A DNA stretch of 48,448 nucleotides from Hydrogenophilales bacterium. GTDB taxonomy: Bacteria > Pseudomonadota > Gammaproteobacteria > Burkholderiales > Thiobacillaceae. The notes under the pieces are model-generated. The model searched no databases and was not told the DNA's origin. It saw only the letters and a list, made by a program, of their open reading frames with translations. Both the position numbers and the translations under genes were made by a program. The DNA lies in the NCBI GenBank assembly GCA_024636775.1, contig JAGXGP010000134.1, positions 1-48,448 of the forward strand, given 5' to 3'. This document shows, one piece after another, positions 28,842 through 37,862 of this stretch (the first letter of the stretch is position 1; each line of letters starts with the position of its first letter).

Positions 28842-29159
28842 ATGCGCCAATTTCGCCCCATTGAACTTGCCGACTATATTCAAACCGGACACACCCCGGT
28901 GTTACTCGACGTGCGCGAGCCGTGGGAATGGAATCTGTGCCGCCTCCCCGGCGCTGTGCTCATCCCCATGCACGAATTGCCCACCCGAATCGAAGAATTG
29001 AACAAAGCGGCCGAAACCGTGGTCATCTGCCATCATGGGGTGCGCAGCTACCATGCAGCCCGCTACCTCGAAACAGCAGGGTTTGAAAACATCATCAACC
29101 TCTCTGGCGGGGTGGCCGCCTGGGCGGACGAAGTCGACCCGGCCATGCCGCGCTACTAA
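28842..29159 (+). CDS. Single-domain rhodanese-like sulfurtransferase
   Basis: A 105-residue rhodanese domain that transfers sulfane sulfur through a cysteine persulfide. LLDVREPWEWNLCRLPGAVLIPM is the N-terminal signature, and VICHHGVRSYHAARYL holds the active-site Cys with a six-residue loop (CHHGVR). GFENIINLSGGVAAW closes the domain. The domain is complete, and the GlpE-like size fits a cytoplasmic sulfurtransferase. It lies between the PIMT-like gene and tolC, an order conserved in many betaproteobacteria for reasons unknown. Confidence 0.93.
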   Translation: MRQFRPIELADYIQTGHTPVLLDVREPWEWNLCRLPGAVLIPMHELPTRIEELNKAAETVVICHHGVRSYHAARYLETAGFENIINLSGGVAAWADEVDPAMPRY

Positions 29160-29188
29160 ACCCCTATTAATCTGAAACTGGACTGACC

Positions 29189-30610
29189 ATGCAATTAAAG
29201 CCGTTATTCCTCGCTCTGACCTGGGCCCTGGCGCCCGCTGCACAGGCTGCCAACTTGTCTGACATGATCCGCGATGCGCAGGCCTACGACGCGCAATATG
29301 CTTCTGCGCGTGCAGCCTGGCAGGCGGGACAGGAAAAATCGGTACAAGGCCGCGCCGGTTTGCTGCCCAACGTCAATCTGGGGGGCAATGTCCGCTACAA
29401 CAGCGTCAACTCCACCCTGCCCGGTGGCGACTCCAATTACGACTCCAACGGCCTCTCGATCAATGCAGCGCAACCGCTGTTTCGCAAACAGAATCAGGTG
29501 CAGTTCGAGCAGTCCAAAAATCAGGTAAAAATTGCCGATGTGCAGCTCAAAGTGGCTGAACAGGATCTGATCCTGCGCGTCGCGCAAGCCTATTTCGATG
29601 TATTGCAGGCGCAGGACAACATCGCCTTCATCGACTCACAAAAATCCGCAATCACCGAACAACTGGCTTCTGCCAAACGCAACTTCGAAGTCGGCACCGC
29701 TACCGTCACCGATACCCATGAAGCACAAGCGCGTTTCGACCTCGCGGTTGCGCAGGAAATTGCCGAGCAGAACACGCTCAGCATTCGCCAGCGCGCACTG
29801 GAAAAAGTCATCGGCAAGCCAGCCGGATCGCTCGATACGCTGGTTGAATTGAAACAATTAAACGCCGAATCCGGCAGCATGGACGAGTGGGCCGCGCGCG
29901 CAGCCGATGGCAATCTTCAAGGTGAAATCCAGCGACTGTCCAAAGCCATTGCCGACCAGGAAGTCGAACGCAACCGCGCCGGCCACTACCCTACGGTCGA
30001 TGCCGTTGCCGGCTACAGCATCAACAACGGTCAGAATTTTGGCTCGACACAGGTGGATACCCGCACCGCAACCATCGGTGTCGAACTCAACCTGCCAATT
30101 TATCAGGGCGGCCTGGTCAATTCACGTGTGCGTGAAGCCGTCGCCAATCAGGAGAAAGCGCGCCAGGATCTTGAAGTCGCGGCCCGCGAAGCCAGCCTGC
30201 AAGCACGCCAGGCCTGGCTCAACGTCAATAGCGGTGCGGCCCGGGTTCGTGCACTGGAACAGGCGCTCGCTTCTACCCAGGCCCAGCTGGATTCCACCAA
30301 GCTGGGCTTGCAGGTCGGGGTACGCACCAATCTCGACGTGCTGAATGCCGAGCAACAAGTGTTGTCTGCCCGACGCGACCTGGCGGGGGCACGCTACGCC
30401 TATCTGCTGGCCGGCTTGTCGCTCAAGGCTGCGGCCGGCGCGCTCTCGGCCGAGGACCTGCAGCCGATCGACGGGCTACTGACCGGTCAGCGCAGCAATC
30501 CGGGGACATCTACGCCCGACGTTAAAACGATGCCTGCGCCCACGCCACTGAATCTCAAAAAAGACACCCTTAGCAGCCTCAGCAAGCCTGCAAAAACAGC
30601 CGCGCGATAA
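29189..30610 (+). CDS. tolC: TolC family outer-membrane channel
   Basis: A 473-residue TolC-type exit duct for type I secretion and multidrug efflux. A signal peptide (about 1-20, ending AQAA) precedes two repeats of the outer-membrane efflux domain. Features are LSDMIRDAQAYDAQYASARA at the start, AQPLFRKQNQ, long coiled helices, VELNLPIYQGGLVNSRVREA and VGVRTNLDVLNAEQQVLSARRDLAGARYAYL (family blocks). Domain order and length match TolC of type I systems. No partner pump is encoded nearby, so it is probably a general-use TolC. A strong hairpin follows the stop. Confidence 0.9.
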   Translation: MQLKPLFLALTWALAPAAQAANLSDMIRDAQAYDAQYASARAAWQAGQEKSVQGRAGLLPNVNLGGNVRYNSVNSTLPGGDSNYDSNGLSINAAQPLFRKQNQVQFEQSKNQVKIADVQLKVAEQDLILRVAQAYFDVLQAQDNIAFIDSQKSAITEQLASAKRNFEVGTATVTDTHEAQARFDLAVAQEIAEQNTLSIRQRALEKVIGKPAGSLDTLVELKQLNAESGSMDEWAARAADGNLQGEIQRLSKAIADQEVERNRAGHYPTVDAVAGYSINNGQNFGSTQVDTRTATIGVELNLPIYQGGLVNSRVREAVANQEKARQDLEVAAREASLQARQAWLNVNSGAARVRALEQALASTQAQLDSTKLGLQVGVRTNLDVLNAEQQVLSARRDLAGARYAYLLAGLSLKAAAGALSAEDLQPIDGLLTGQRSNPGTSTPDVKTMPAPTPLNLKKDTLSSLSKPAKTAAR

Positions 30611-30623
30611 CGATTACCGCCCA

Positions 30624-30657
30624 GCGCTGACGCCAGATAAATGGCTGGTGTCAGCGC
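30624..30657. terminator. Hairpin between convergent tolC and waaA
   Basis: GCGCTGAC-g-CCAG-N8-CTGG-t-GTCAGCGC is a 12-bp stem with one mismatch between tolC and waaA. It overlaps the waaA stop. There is no clear T-run, so it may act as a two-sided weak terminator or RNA 3'-end protector. Confidence 0.55.
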
Positions 30658-31913
30658 GCCGCAGCCGCGCTCAGCAAATCCCACACCCGGTTCGCCGCGC
30701 CCTTGTGTGCAGCGGCAAATACTTTCCCGGCCGCCCCCATCGCCTGACTCGCCGCGTCATCTTGCATCAATCGTACTGCTTCACTGGCCCACGATTCGGC
30801 GTCATTCACCCGCAAGGCTGCGCCCTGCGCGATGGCATCTTCAGCCGCCTGCTTGAAGTTCTCGGTATGTGGACCCAGCATTATCGGGCACCCTACCGCG
30901 CAGGCCTCGATCAGGTTCTGCCCGCCATAGGTCAGCAAGCTGCCGCCGATCAGCGCGCAATCTGCCGCGTGGTAATAGGCAAACATTTCACCCAGGCTGT
31001 CGCCCAACCAGACCCGGGTTGAAGGTTGCACGTCATCATTCCCGCTCCGGCGCTGCAAGCTGAGCCTGCTATTTTTCGCCAACGCCACCACCTGATCAAA
31101 ACGCTGCGGATGACGCGGCACAATCACCAGCAACACCTCCGTCGGCGCAGTGCGCGCAAACGCTTCCAGCACCAACCGCTCCTCGCCTTCACGCGTGCTG
31201 GCCACCAGCCACACCGGGCGATGACCGATGCGTTCGCGAAATACCCGCCCCAGTTCCAGCTGAGCCGCTGGCGGATCGATATCAAATTTGAGATTGCCGG
31301 TGACCTTGACGGTGTGTGCGCCCAATTCGAGCAGGCGCTGGGCATCGGCCTGCGTTTGCGCCGCGACAGTCTCGAATCCTGCCAGCGTTGCGTGCGCCAG
31401 CGCAGCCAGTTTGCAGTAGCCACGCGCGGAGCGCTCCGACAACCGGGCGTTGACCAGAAACAATTTGATGCCCGCGCGCTGCGACTCCTGCACCAAATGC
31501 GGCCACAGTTCGGTTTCCATGATGACGCCAACACGCGGTTGCGCCTGTCGCAAAAAACGCCGCATGGCCCCACTCAGGTCATACGGCAGATAGCGCACGG
31601 TGACCCGGTCGCCAAACAGTTGCTTGAGTGTTGCCCGTCCCGCCGGCGTCATGCATGTCATCAACACAGGCGACGGGGGCGTTTGTGCGAGAAACTTTTC
31701 CACCAGCGGGGCAGCCGCCCGCGCCTCGCCCACCGACACCGCATGCATCCACACAGGCTGGTTCGGCAGCGCGCCCATCCATCCAAAGCGTTCGGAAATA
31801 TGACGCCAATACCCGCGTTCCTTGAGCCCGCGCACCAGCAGCCGCAGCGGGATCAACGGCAGCGCCAGCCAAAGCAGCAATTGATACAGTGCGCGTTGCA
31901 GGAAAAGTGACAT
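30651..31913 (-). CDS. waaA: 3-deoxy-D-manno-octulosonic acid transferase WaaA
   Basis: WaaA (KdtA) adds Kdo from CMP-Kdo to lipid IVA at the inner face of the inner membrane. The 420-residue protein has a short N-terminal hydrophobic anchor, MHAVSVGEARAAAPLVE with the catalytic Glu, VMETELWPHLV, LVNARLSERSARGY, LVASTREGEE and GGSLLTYGGQNLIEACAVGCPIMLGPHTENF (family blocks) in the GT-B C-terminal half. Presence of waaA shows an LPS-bearing Gram-negative. It is divergent from the UDP-glucuronate epimerase gene with 65 bases between. Confidence 0.95.
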   Translation of the reverse strand: MSLFLQRALYQLLLWLALPLIPLRLLVRGLKERGYWRHISERFGWMGALPNQPVWMHAVSVGEARAAAPLVEKFLAQTPPSPVLMTCMTPAGRATLKQLFGDRVTVRYLPYDLSGAMRRFLRQAQPRVGVIMETELWPHLVQESQRAGIKLFLVNARLSERSARGYCKLAALAHATLAGFETVAAQTQADAQRLLELGAHTVKVTGNLKFDIDPPAAQLELGRVFRERIGHRPVWLVASTREGEERLVLEAFARTAPTEVLLVIVPRHPQRFDQVVALAKNSRLSLQRRSGNDDVQPSTRVWLGDSLGEMFAYYHAADCALIGGSLLTYGGQNLIEACAVGCPIMLGPHTENFKQAAEDAIAQGAALRVNDAESWASEAVRLMQDDAASQAMGAAGKVFAAAHKGAANRVWDLLSAAAAR

Positions 31914-31978
31914 GGCGTGATTTTATGGGAAGCGAGGGGCGGACTGCTAAACTCTCGCCAAATTCTGGGAGAAGACAC

Positions 31979-32989
31979 ATGAAAGTGCTGGTCACCGGTG
32001 CCGCTGGATTTATTGGCATGCACGTCGCGCAAATCCTGCTCAAGCGTGGCGACGAAGTCGTCGGCATCGACAACCTCAACGACTACTATGACCCGGCGCT
32101 CAAGCTCGCACGGCTGGAACAGCTCAAGCCCTATTCCAATTTTCGCTTCGTCAAGGAAGACATTTCCGACCGCATGATGACCGAAGACCTGTTCGAAAAA
32201 GGTCACTTCGACGCCGTCATCAACCTCGCCGCCCAGGCCGGCGTGCGCTACTCGCTGAAAAATCCGCACGCCTACGTGCAATCCAATATCGTCGGCTTTG
32301 CCAACCTGCTCGAAGGCTGCCGTCACCATGGCGTCAAACACTTCGTCTACGCCAGCTCATCGAGCGTCTACGGCGCCAACACCAAGATCCCGTTTTCCAC
32401 CCACGACCCGGTCAACCATCCGGTCAGCCTCTACGCCGCCAGCAAAAAAGCCAACGAGCTGATGGCGCACACCTACTCGCACTTGTATGGCCTGCCCACC
32501 ACCGGCCTGCGCTACTTCACAGTCTATGGCCCGTGGGGCCGCCCCGACATGTCGCCATGGCTGTTCACCAGCGCCATCCTCGAAGACCGCACCATCGACG
32601 TTTTCAACAACGGCGACATGTCGCGCGACTTCACCTACATCGACGACATCGCCGACGGCACCATCAAAGTGCTCGACCGCATCCCGCAAGGCAACCCCGA
32701 TTTTGACCACAAGGACCCCGACCCCGCATCGAGCCACGCGCCCTATCGCGTCTACAACATCGGCAACCACACGCCGGTGCAACTGATGGATTTCATCGGC
32801 ACCATCGAAGCCGCGCTTGGGCAAACCGCGAAAAAGAATTTCCTACCGATGCAGGACGGCGACGTGCAGGCGACCTACGCGGATATCGACGAACTGGTTC
32901 GCGACACCGGATTCAAGCCGGCGACGACGCTGGAGTATGGGATTGGAAAATGGGTGGATTGGTATCGGGGATATAAGAGGCAGGACTGA
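31979..32989 (+). CDS. UDP-glucuronate 4-epimerase
   Basis: A 336-residue NAD-dependent extended SDR that interconverts UDP-glucuronate and UDP-galacturonate for capsule or LPS. VTGAAGFIGMHVA is the NAD motif and YAASKKANELMAHTYSHLYGLPT holds the Tyr-x3-Lys pair. DNLNDYYDPALK, AQAGVRYSLKNPHAYVQSN and GPWGRPDMSPWLF are the marks of LpsL/Cap1J-type glucuronate epimerases. ATG 31979 is preceded by GGGAGAAG. Codon use is strongly GC-ending. It closes the housekeeping block; the next genes look foreign. Confidence 0.92.
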   Translation: MKVLVTGAAGFIGMHVAQILLKRGDEVVGIDNLNDYYDPALKLARLEQLKPYSNFRFVKEDISDRMMTEDLFEKGHFDAVINLAAQAGVRYSLKNPHAYVQSNIVGFANLLEGCRHHGVKHFVYASSSSVYGANTKIPFSTHDPVNHPVSLYAASKKANELMAHTYSHLYGLPTTGLRYFTVYGPWGRPDMSPWLFTSAILEDRTIDVFNNGDMSRDFTYIDDIADGTIKVLDRIPQGNPDFDHKDPDPASSHAPYRVYNIGNHTPVQLMDFIGTIEAALGQTAKKNFLPMQDGDVQATYADIDELVRDTGFKPATTLEYGIGKWVDWYRGYKRQD

Positions 32990-33049
32990 TCTGAACCGAT
33001 GAAAACAGGAACATTGAATTAGCACCACATCCACCAACAAGAGTGCCAT

Positions 33050-33610
33050 ATGGAAACCCAGCAATTGCTAGAAGCAGCCCAAACGATCAAGGCCATCAAT
33101 TCCTTGTTTGCGGACAAACCTAACGAGTGGTTACCTGTTATCGCGGCTATAGGTGGTGCATTTGTTGGCGGAATTTCGACTTTCTTCGCGACATATTTTC
33201 TTGAAGCAAGGAAGCACCGTAAGGAAAAGCGTGCCATAACGACCGCATTGCTTTCGGAAATATCAGCCCTGTTAGTAATTATCGAGCACAGAAACTATGT
33301 GAGTGCATTCAAAAAAGTGACGGACTATCTTCGCGTCAATCCCGATGAAGCATTTAAGTACACCATCAGGATTCCACAGCATTACTCTAGAATTTACCAA
33401 GCTCATGTAGATCGCATTGGATTTGTTGAACCTAAGCTGGCTGCAAAAATTATTGAGTTCCACCAGTTAGTTGATTCAATTATTCAAGACGTCACCCCCG
33501 GGGGACCGATACACGATGAAGGCGGCAACCTTAAGGCATTCGAAGAGCTAATTAAAATTTCAGAAGCAGCCATCTCCATTGGGAAAGAGCTATCCGTCTT
33601 GCATGTTTAG
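33050..33610 (+). CDS. Hypothetical single-pass membrane protein
   Basis: A 186-residue protein I do not recognise. One transmembrane helix is likely at about residues 28-50 (WLPVIAAIGGAFVGGISTFF), followed by a basic stretch (EARKHRKEKR) that puts the C-terminal 130 residues, mostly helical, in the cytoplasm. Base composition is visibly more AT-rich than the upstream epimerase gene, and a weak ribosome site precedes the ATG. It stands alone at the start of the accessory region. Transfer from elsewhere is plausible; a function cannot be given. Confidence 0.6.
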   Translation: METQQLLEAAQTIKAINSLFADKPNEWLPVIAAIGGAFVGGISTFFATYFLEARKHRKEKRAITTALLSEISALLVIIEHRNYVSAFKKVTDYLRVNPDEAFKYTIRIPQHYSRIYQAHVDRIGFVEPKLAAKIIEFHQLVDSIIQDVTPGGPIHDEGGNLKAFEELIKISEAAISIGKELSVLHV

Positions 33611-33879
33611 CTTGGTTAAATTACCTCTTTGTCGCTCCCTGCGCTAAAGCATTCTGCTTCGTAAAAGGCTACAGGGTCAGGACCCACCTTTTGCCTGTAC
33701 AACAGAAGAAATTGGAACCAGACACCAATGTTCTACACATCTAATGAGTTCAATGAGATAACGATTCGATAATTTGAACATTGAACTAAGTTGTGGCTAT
33801 ACCCCGGGTGCCGGTAATACTTGCTCGAGGAAATGAGTTCTTAATTGATATAAATTTTTTAAACAAAGGAGAGATTGTT
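33611..33879. other. AT-rich non-coding stretch
   Basis: No gene is supported. It holds the small REP-like hairpin GGGT-CAGG-ACCC near 33675 and AT-rich sequence toward the next gene. A promoter for the TTG-started gene may lie within it, but I cannot fix one. Confidence 0.4.
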
Positions 33880-34371
33880 TTGAAAGCAATACAGGGATTG
33901 TTTGTAGGGGTCATGGTCTGTCTCGCGACAGCATCTGCTCGAGCCGAAGACGTTGTGCACGTGTCTTCACTCATTCCTTATCAAAGCGATAAAGTCGGGA
34001 ATGAAGCCGTTCGCAAGGAGTGCAACTGGAATACGACCATGCCGCGCCATATGGCTGAACAGTCCGATGGACGTGTGAAAGTCACGGAGCAAAACCTTGA
34101 TACGGTCGCCGGCAAGAAGCTGGCGCTTGTTGCCACGCATCTCCACTCAATCGGCGGTGGCAGCATAACGGGACCGAAGTGGCTGGTGCTTGAAGGGAAG
34201 CTCATGGAAGGCAACACACTGCTGGGGAATTTCGTAGTCCGGCGCCAAACGATCGGCGGTTCATTTCGAGCGTGTTCGACACTGGAGTCGCTCAGCGAGG
34301 AAATTACGGAAGACATCCTGAAATGGCTTAAAGCGCCCGGCTTGAACGCCAATTTGGGTGACGCAGGCTGA
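33880..34371 (+). CDS. Hypothetical exported protein
   Basis: A 163-residue protein of unknown function. I chose the TTG at 33880 because AAAGGAGAG lies at good spacing and the product then begins with a clean signal peptide (MKAIQGLFVGVMVCLATASARA, about 22 residues). The mature part has two Cys (in KECNWN and FRACST), compatible with a disulfide in the periplasm. A C-terminal helix follows (SLSEEITEDILKWLK). No family was recognised; the pattern is like small lipoprotein-related proteins that share a beta core and one disulfide. It follows an AT-rich gap; no operon partner is evident. Confidence 0.6.
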   Translation: MKAIQGLFVGVMVCLATASARAEDVVHVSSLIPYQSDKVGNEAVRKECNWNTTMPRHMAEQSDGRVKVTEQNLDTVAGKKLALVATHLHSIGGGSITGPKWLVLEGKLMEGNTLLGNFVVRRQTIGGSFRACSTLESLSEEITEDILKWLKAPGLNANLGDAG

Positions 34372-34511
34372 CAGGCCAGCGCATTACAAAGTCATGGTGA
34401 AGAGGTTTCTATTTCCAAACGCACCATGTCTTGATCATCGACCATGGCTTAATCATTAAGCGTACATGTAAGGGCGCGATCAAATAGGACCCTGTGGCTA
34501 GGGCCGCCGGA

Positions 34512-35015
34512 CTAAACGGCCTTATCAGGATAATCCGGCACGCTATGGGTTTGATCGAGTGCACTCGCGACCTGCAGCATCAGCTCGATATTGATCTGGT
34601 CGGGATCGCGCGGTACCGTGTCGTAATGGCAAAGCGTGCCGAGAATTTCGCCTTCTGGCGTCAACACGGGTACGCCGCAATATGCCTGAACGGCTTCACG
34701 TGAGACATGGTGGGTGAGCCGGGGATCATGCATGGCGTCGGCGGTCGTGAAAATTCCTTTCTCGTCCCGCACAAAGCAACAGTACGTGGCTGATTCGGGC
34801 ACCTCGTCTGTCTGCAAGTCCTCTGGATTGTCGCGATCGTAGAAAGCCGCCGCGGTTGATTTGCCATTCCTGAATTTGAAAATGGCAATGTAACGATAAT
34901 CGGTCAGCCCGAGCAGGTAAGCCAGCGCAGGCCTGAGGCCATCTTCCCGAAGCGCATGCGAAAATCGTGCAAAGGCCGTGTTTGTGTCAGGTATAGGGCT
35001 CATTTCCAATTGCAT
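34512..35015 (-). CDS. GAF domain protein
   Basis: A 167-residue protein made almost wholly of one GAF domain (about 12-155). Features are YRYIAIFKFRNGKSTAAAFYDRDNP, ATYCCFVRDEKGIFTTADAMHDPRL and CGVPVLTPEGEILGTLCHYD. GAF domains bind small molecules or act as photosensor folds; no output domain is attached, so it may work through a partner. The ATG at 35015 is preceded by AAGTGAGA; a GTG at 35027 would add four residues. It lies alone on the minus strand in the accessory region. Confidence 0.8.
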   Translation of the reverse strand: MQLEMSPIPDTNTAFARFSHALREDGLRPALAYLLGLTDYRYIAIFKFRNGKSTAAAFYDRDNPEDLQTDEVPESATYCCFVRDEKGIFTTADAMHDPRLTHHVSREAVQAYCGVPVLTPEGEILGTLCHYDTVPRDPDQINIELMLQVASALDQTHSVPDYPDKAV

Positions 35016-35027
35016 TATTGATCTCAC

Positions 35028-35315
35028 TTAACGTTCAGACGCACTCAAACCGTTGTCATGCTAGCGCAATGGACTTATTCATGGGCCAACAAACGGGTTC
35101 ACGGATATAGATAAGCGCTCGACCCGGGTTGTTTCCCCGTCTCTAATGATCCAATCGAAGCGGGAACGGTAGTGAATGCCGTGTGGTGATACCCACGTGC
35201 TCTACGGACAGATCGACTATGGCGTTCAACTCAGCCACTATCCTTGCTTGATTCATCTTGCCACAAGCTGATTCAATAGGACACCCCACCCAGCCCATTG
35301 GAATGTGCCGACCCG
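35028..35315. other. Non-coding gap before the MFS relic
   Basis: No convincing gene, RNA or repeat was seen. It should contain the promoter of the divergent GAF gene and possibly remnants of the 5' flank of the MFS relic. Confidence 0.4.
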
Positions 35316-35723
35316 GTGAATACCGATACGATTAAGCGCTATCTGTCGTGGGTGATTGCTGCGGCACTGTTCATGGAACAGCTCGACGCGACCATTGTGA
35401 ACATGGCGGTGCCGGCGATGATGATGTCAGTGTGGCGGCTGTCGATCATTCGCACCTTTCCCAAATCCGAACTGTTGCGAGCGATGAACTTTGTCATCAT
35501 TCCGGCCTTGATTGGGCCGCTGCTCGGGCCAACGGTGGGCGGGCTGATCGTGCACTGGTTTTCATGGCGCTACATTTTCTTCATCAATGTGCCGGTGGGC
35601 TTGCTGGCGCTGTTGCTGGGGCATCGCTTCATGCCGGATTACCGCAGCGATACGCCGCGACCGCTATTCGATGCAGCGTCAGCTGCGGGGCGGCGCGTGC
35701 GATGCGCGGCAAGAAGGCTTAAG
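35316..35723 (+). pseudogene. MFS drug exporter relic with internal deletions
   Basis: The reading matches the N-terminal third of the intact DHA2 exporter at 40539. 78 codons are missing in frame, and after about residue 117 the match breaks and the frame soon stops. The lost segment corresponds to 40641-40874 and is bounded in the intact gene by two copies of GGCGATG, so it arose by a short-repeat deletion. The first ~100 bases match the intact gene at roughly 76%, while the next ~250 match at roughly 97% (hand counts). It cannot make a working transporter. Confidence 0.88.
35418..35665 (+). repeat. Direct repeat, left copy (MFS segment)
   Basis: About 248 bases, nearly identical to 40875-41122 with some eight differences, in the same orientation. 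The pair brackets the TPR-secretin unit at a distance of 5457 bases. Confidence 0.85.
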
Positions 35724-35959
35724 TAATGTAGCAGGATACCGTTAACCTGTTATTCGCCATTAAACATAACAATGAGCATTAAATGGCTGGCATATTTGGC
35801 GTAGGCACCCACACCCGGATACAAGCAGGGGCGAGCAAATCTTGATGCCTCTATCCACCAGGTCGAGCAAGATCATTGTTTTGTTACACCATTCAAGACC
35901 TTCGTTCAGTCTCATGTTTCCTTTGAAAAATAGTTGATCCTCTGTAGGCCGCTGCTTCA

Positions 35960-37834
35960 ATGAAAATACTCAATTTACGGCTCAGCCGCATCACTGTCGG
36001 CATGATTTTGGTGTTCTGTTTTCCCCCAGCTTCGTGGGCGCTCCAGAAGGAAAGCGCGTTTGAGGACATTGCCAAAAACATGGTGCTGATTCCACCAGGC
36101 AAGCCGGCGTCACAAATGCTGGCAAGGGCTACTGCCGCCGTAGATCACATCAAACGAATGGAATTGCCACAGGCAAGCATCGCCATAAACGAGGCTTTGC
36201 AACAGGATGTTCAAAATACCTATTTGCATTTCCTGAATGGTTTCATTTATCACTTGCAGGCCAGGTATGGCAATTCTCAAAAATATGGAATGGCCATCGA
36301 GGGCTATCAGCAGGCGCTGCGACTCGATCAGGGCAACTGGATTGCACAAGAGTTTCTGGGCTTGGCATTTCTGGATGTAAAACAGTTTGGTCAGGCTAAA
36401 GCGGAATTTGCCGGTGTGCTACTGCTCTCCCCCGAGAGCACGGTTTCAATTTATGGATTGATGGTGGCCGCCTACATGACAGGCGATCCGGTCATGGCCT
36501 GCGCCATGGCGGATCAATTCGACAAATTATCAGGCGAACCCAATTCGGGATTCATCAGAACGAGCGTTTCCGTATATGCATCCTGCGGAAATTTCGACAA
36601 GGCCGATCAGATGCGCCATAAGCTGGGCCAACTCAACGACGAGCATGCTGATGTCGACAAGGTGACTCAGCGCCTGGAAAAATGGAAGTCGTTGTATCGC
36701 AAGTGGACGCTGCCCAGCCAAACTGAATACACGAATTCGACAGCCGGAATTGTCCCGCCAAGTTCAAGTACCGCATTGCCCGGCGTCGCACCAGGCAGCC
36801 TCGAAACGAGTGACGGAGGTGGCAATCAAGCTTCCAGCCCTTTGCCAAGTCCGACACCTGCGACGCCAGACATCGCAAATGACGGATCCCCACGCATGGT
36901 TCTGGTTGATGTGGTGATGATTGCGACCGAAGAGCTGATCAACACCACCCAGGGTGTCAATCTGCTCAATGCACTGTCGCTGCAACTGGGCTCCGCCTCA
37001 GCGCCGGCCTACTCCAGGACATTTAACAGTGCCGCAGGGGCCGGACTCGAGACGACCATCACACGGGCGGTGACGATCCCGGCACTTGCCTACTCCCTAA
37101 ATATCGCAAACGCCAGTAGCGTCAGGGACGAAGTGCTGGCGCGCCCCACCCTGGCCGCGATAGAAGGCCTGCCTTCCGAATTCTTTTCTGGCGTCAACAT
37201 GAACGCGGCGGTGATTTCGACTACCTCGCTAGGCGCAGCATCGACTATTCCGGTGGACAAGCGTTTTGGCGTCAAGCTCGCGGTCACGCCCACCTTCCTG
37301 CCCAATGGCAAGATCCAGCTTAAGGTCGGTGCGGAGCGAACCACCTTGAACCCGAACGTCAATTCGGCCGGTTTTGCCTACAGGCTGAATATTTCCGAAA
37401 CGACGACCAATGCAAACGTCGTGATGAATTTTGGCGAAACGCTGATTCTGAGCGGGATGAGCGAAAAAGCGTCGTCGGAATCACGCACTGGGGTGCCCCT
37501 CCTGCAGGATATCCCTGTGGTCCAGTATATTTTCTCGAATAAAACAACGGTCGACTACCAGCACTCGGTATTGATCCTCATCACACCCCGATCGCCTGCC
37601 TACCTCTCGAATTCCGAGGACAGCCAGGGCCAGAGCCCGGCCATGCGTGATCTAAAAGCCAAGCTGGGTTTGTCCATGAAATCGCCTGCAAATATCACAT
37701 CCATCCTGGGTCATATTAAACAAACCAATATGTTTCGCGAGTTTCAGCAGGGTGATGTTTCCATCGTTCGATGGGATCGCATGCACACCACCGGTGACCG
37801 TTTGAAACAGGCGCTGGGTTTTCTGTATTACTAA
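35960..37834 (+). CDS. TPR-secretin: exported protein with TPR repeats and C-terminal secretin domain
   Basis: A 624-residue protein with a signal peptide (about 1-28), TPR-like helical repeats (about 48-240, with GYQQALRLDQGNWIAQEFLGLAFLD as one unit), a Ser/Pro-rich linker (about 255-308) and a type II/III secretin domain (about 310-550). The secretin part shows FGVKLAVTPTFLPNGKIQLKV, VVMNFGETLILSGM and the closing VPLLQDIPVVQYIFS, HSVLILITPR. Ordinary secretins carry N0/N1 domains; here TPRs take that place, and no ATPase, pseudopilin or inner-membrane partner is nearby. It is followed after 28 bases by a large exported protein, a likely substrate or partner. Role unknown. Confidence 0.8.
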   Translation: MKILNLRLSRITVGMILVFCFPPASWALQKESAFEDIAKNMVLIPPGKPASQMLARATAAVDHIKRMELPQASIAINEALQQDVQNTYLHFLNGFIYHLQARYGNSQKYGMAIEGYQQALRLDQGNWIAQEFLGLAFLDVKQFGQAKAEFAGVLLLSPESTVSIYGLMVAAYMTGDPVMACAMADQFDKLSGEPNSGFIRTSVSVYASCGNFDKADQMRHKLGQLNDEHADVDKVTQRLEKWKSLYRKWTLPSQTEYTNSTAGIVPPSSSTALPGVAPGSLETSDGGGNQASSPLPSPTPATPDIANDGSPRMVLVDVVMIATEELINTTQGVNLLNALSLQLGSASAPAYSRTFNSAAGAGLETTITRAVTIPALAYSLNIANASSVRDEVLARPTLAAIEGLPSEFFSGVNMNAAVISTTSLGAASTIPVDKRFGVKLAVTPTFLPNGKIQLKVGAERTTLNPNVNSAGFAYRLNISETTTNANVVMNFGETLILSGMSEKASSESRTGVPLLQDIPVVQYIFSNKTTVDYQHSVLILITPRSPAYLSNSEDSQGQSPAMRDLKAKLGLSMKSPANITSILGHIKQTNMFREFQQGDVSIVRWDRMHTTGDRLKQALGFLYY

Positions 37835-37862
37835 TCGCTCGGCAAATCGACAAGGATTACAA

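Noticed and set aside
33668-33692. GGGT-CAGG-ACCC small hairpin, REP-like
   Set aside because: Arms of 4 bp and a single copy; chance is likely.
35298-35726. Reading the MFS relic as a small functional membrane protein
   Set aside because: It lacks several transmembrane helices in mid-protein and ends in a frameshifted Arg/Ala tail, so decay is the better explanation.
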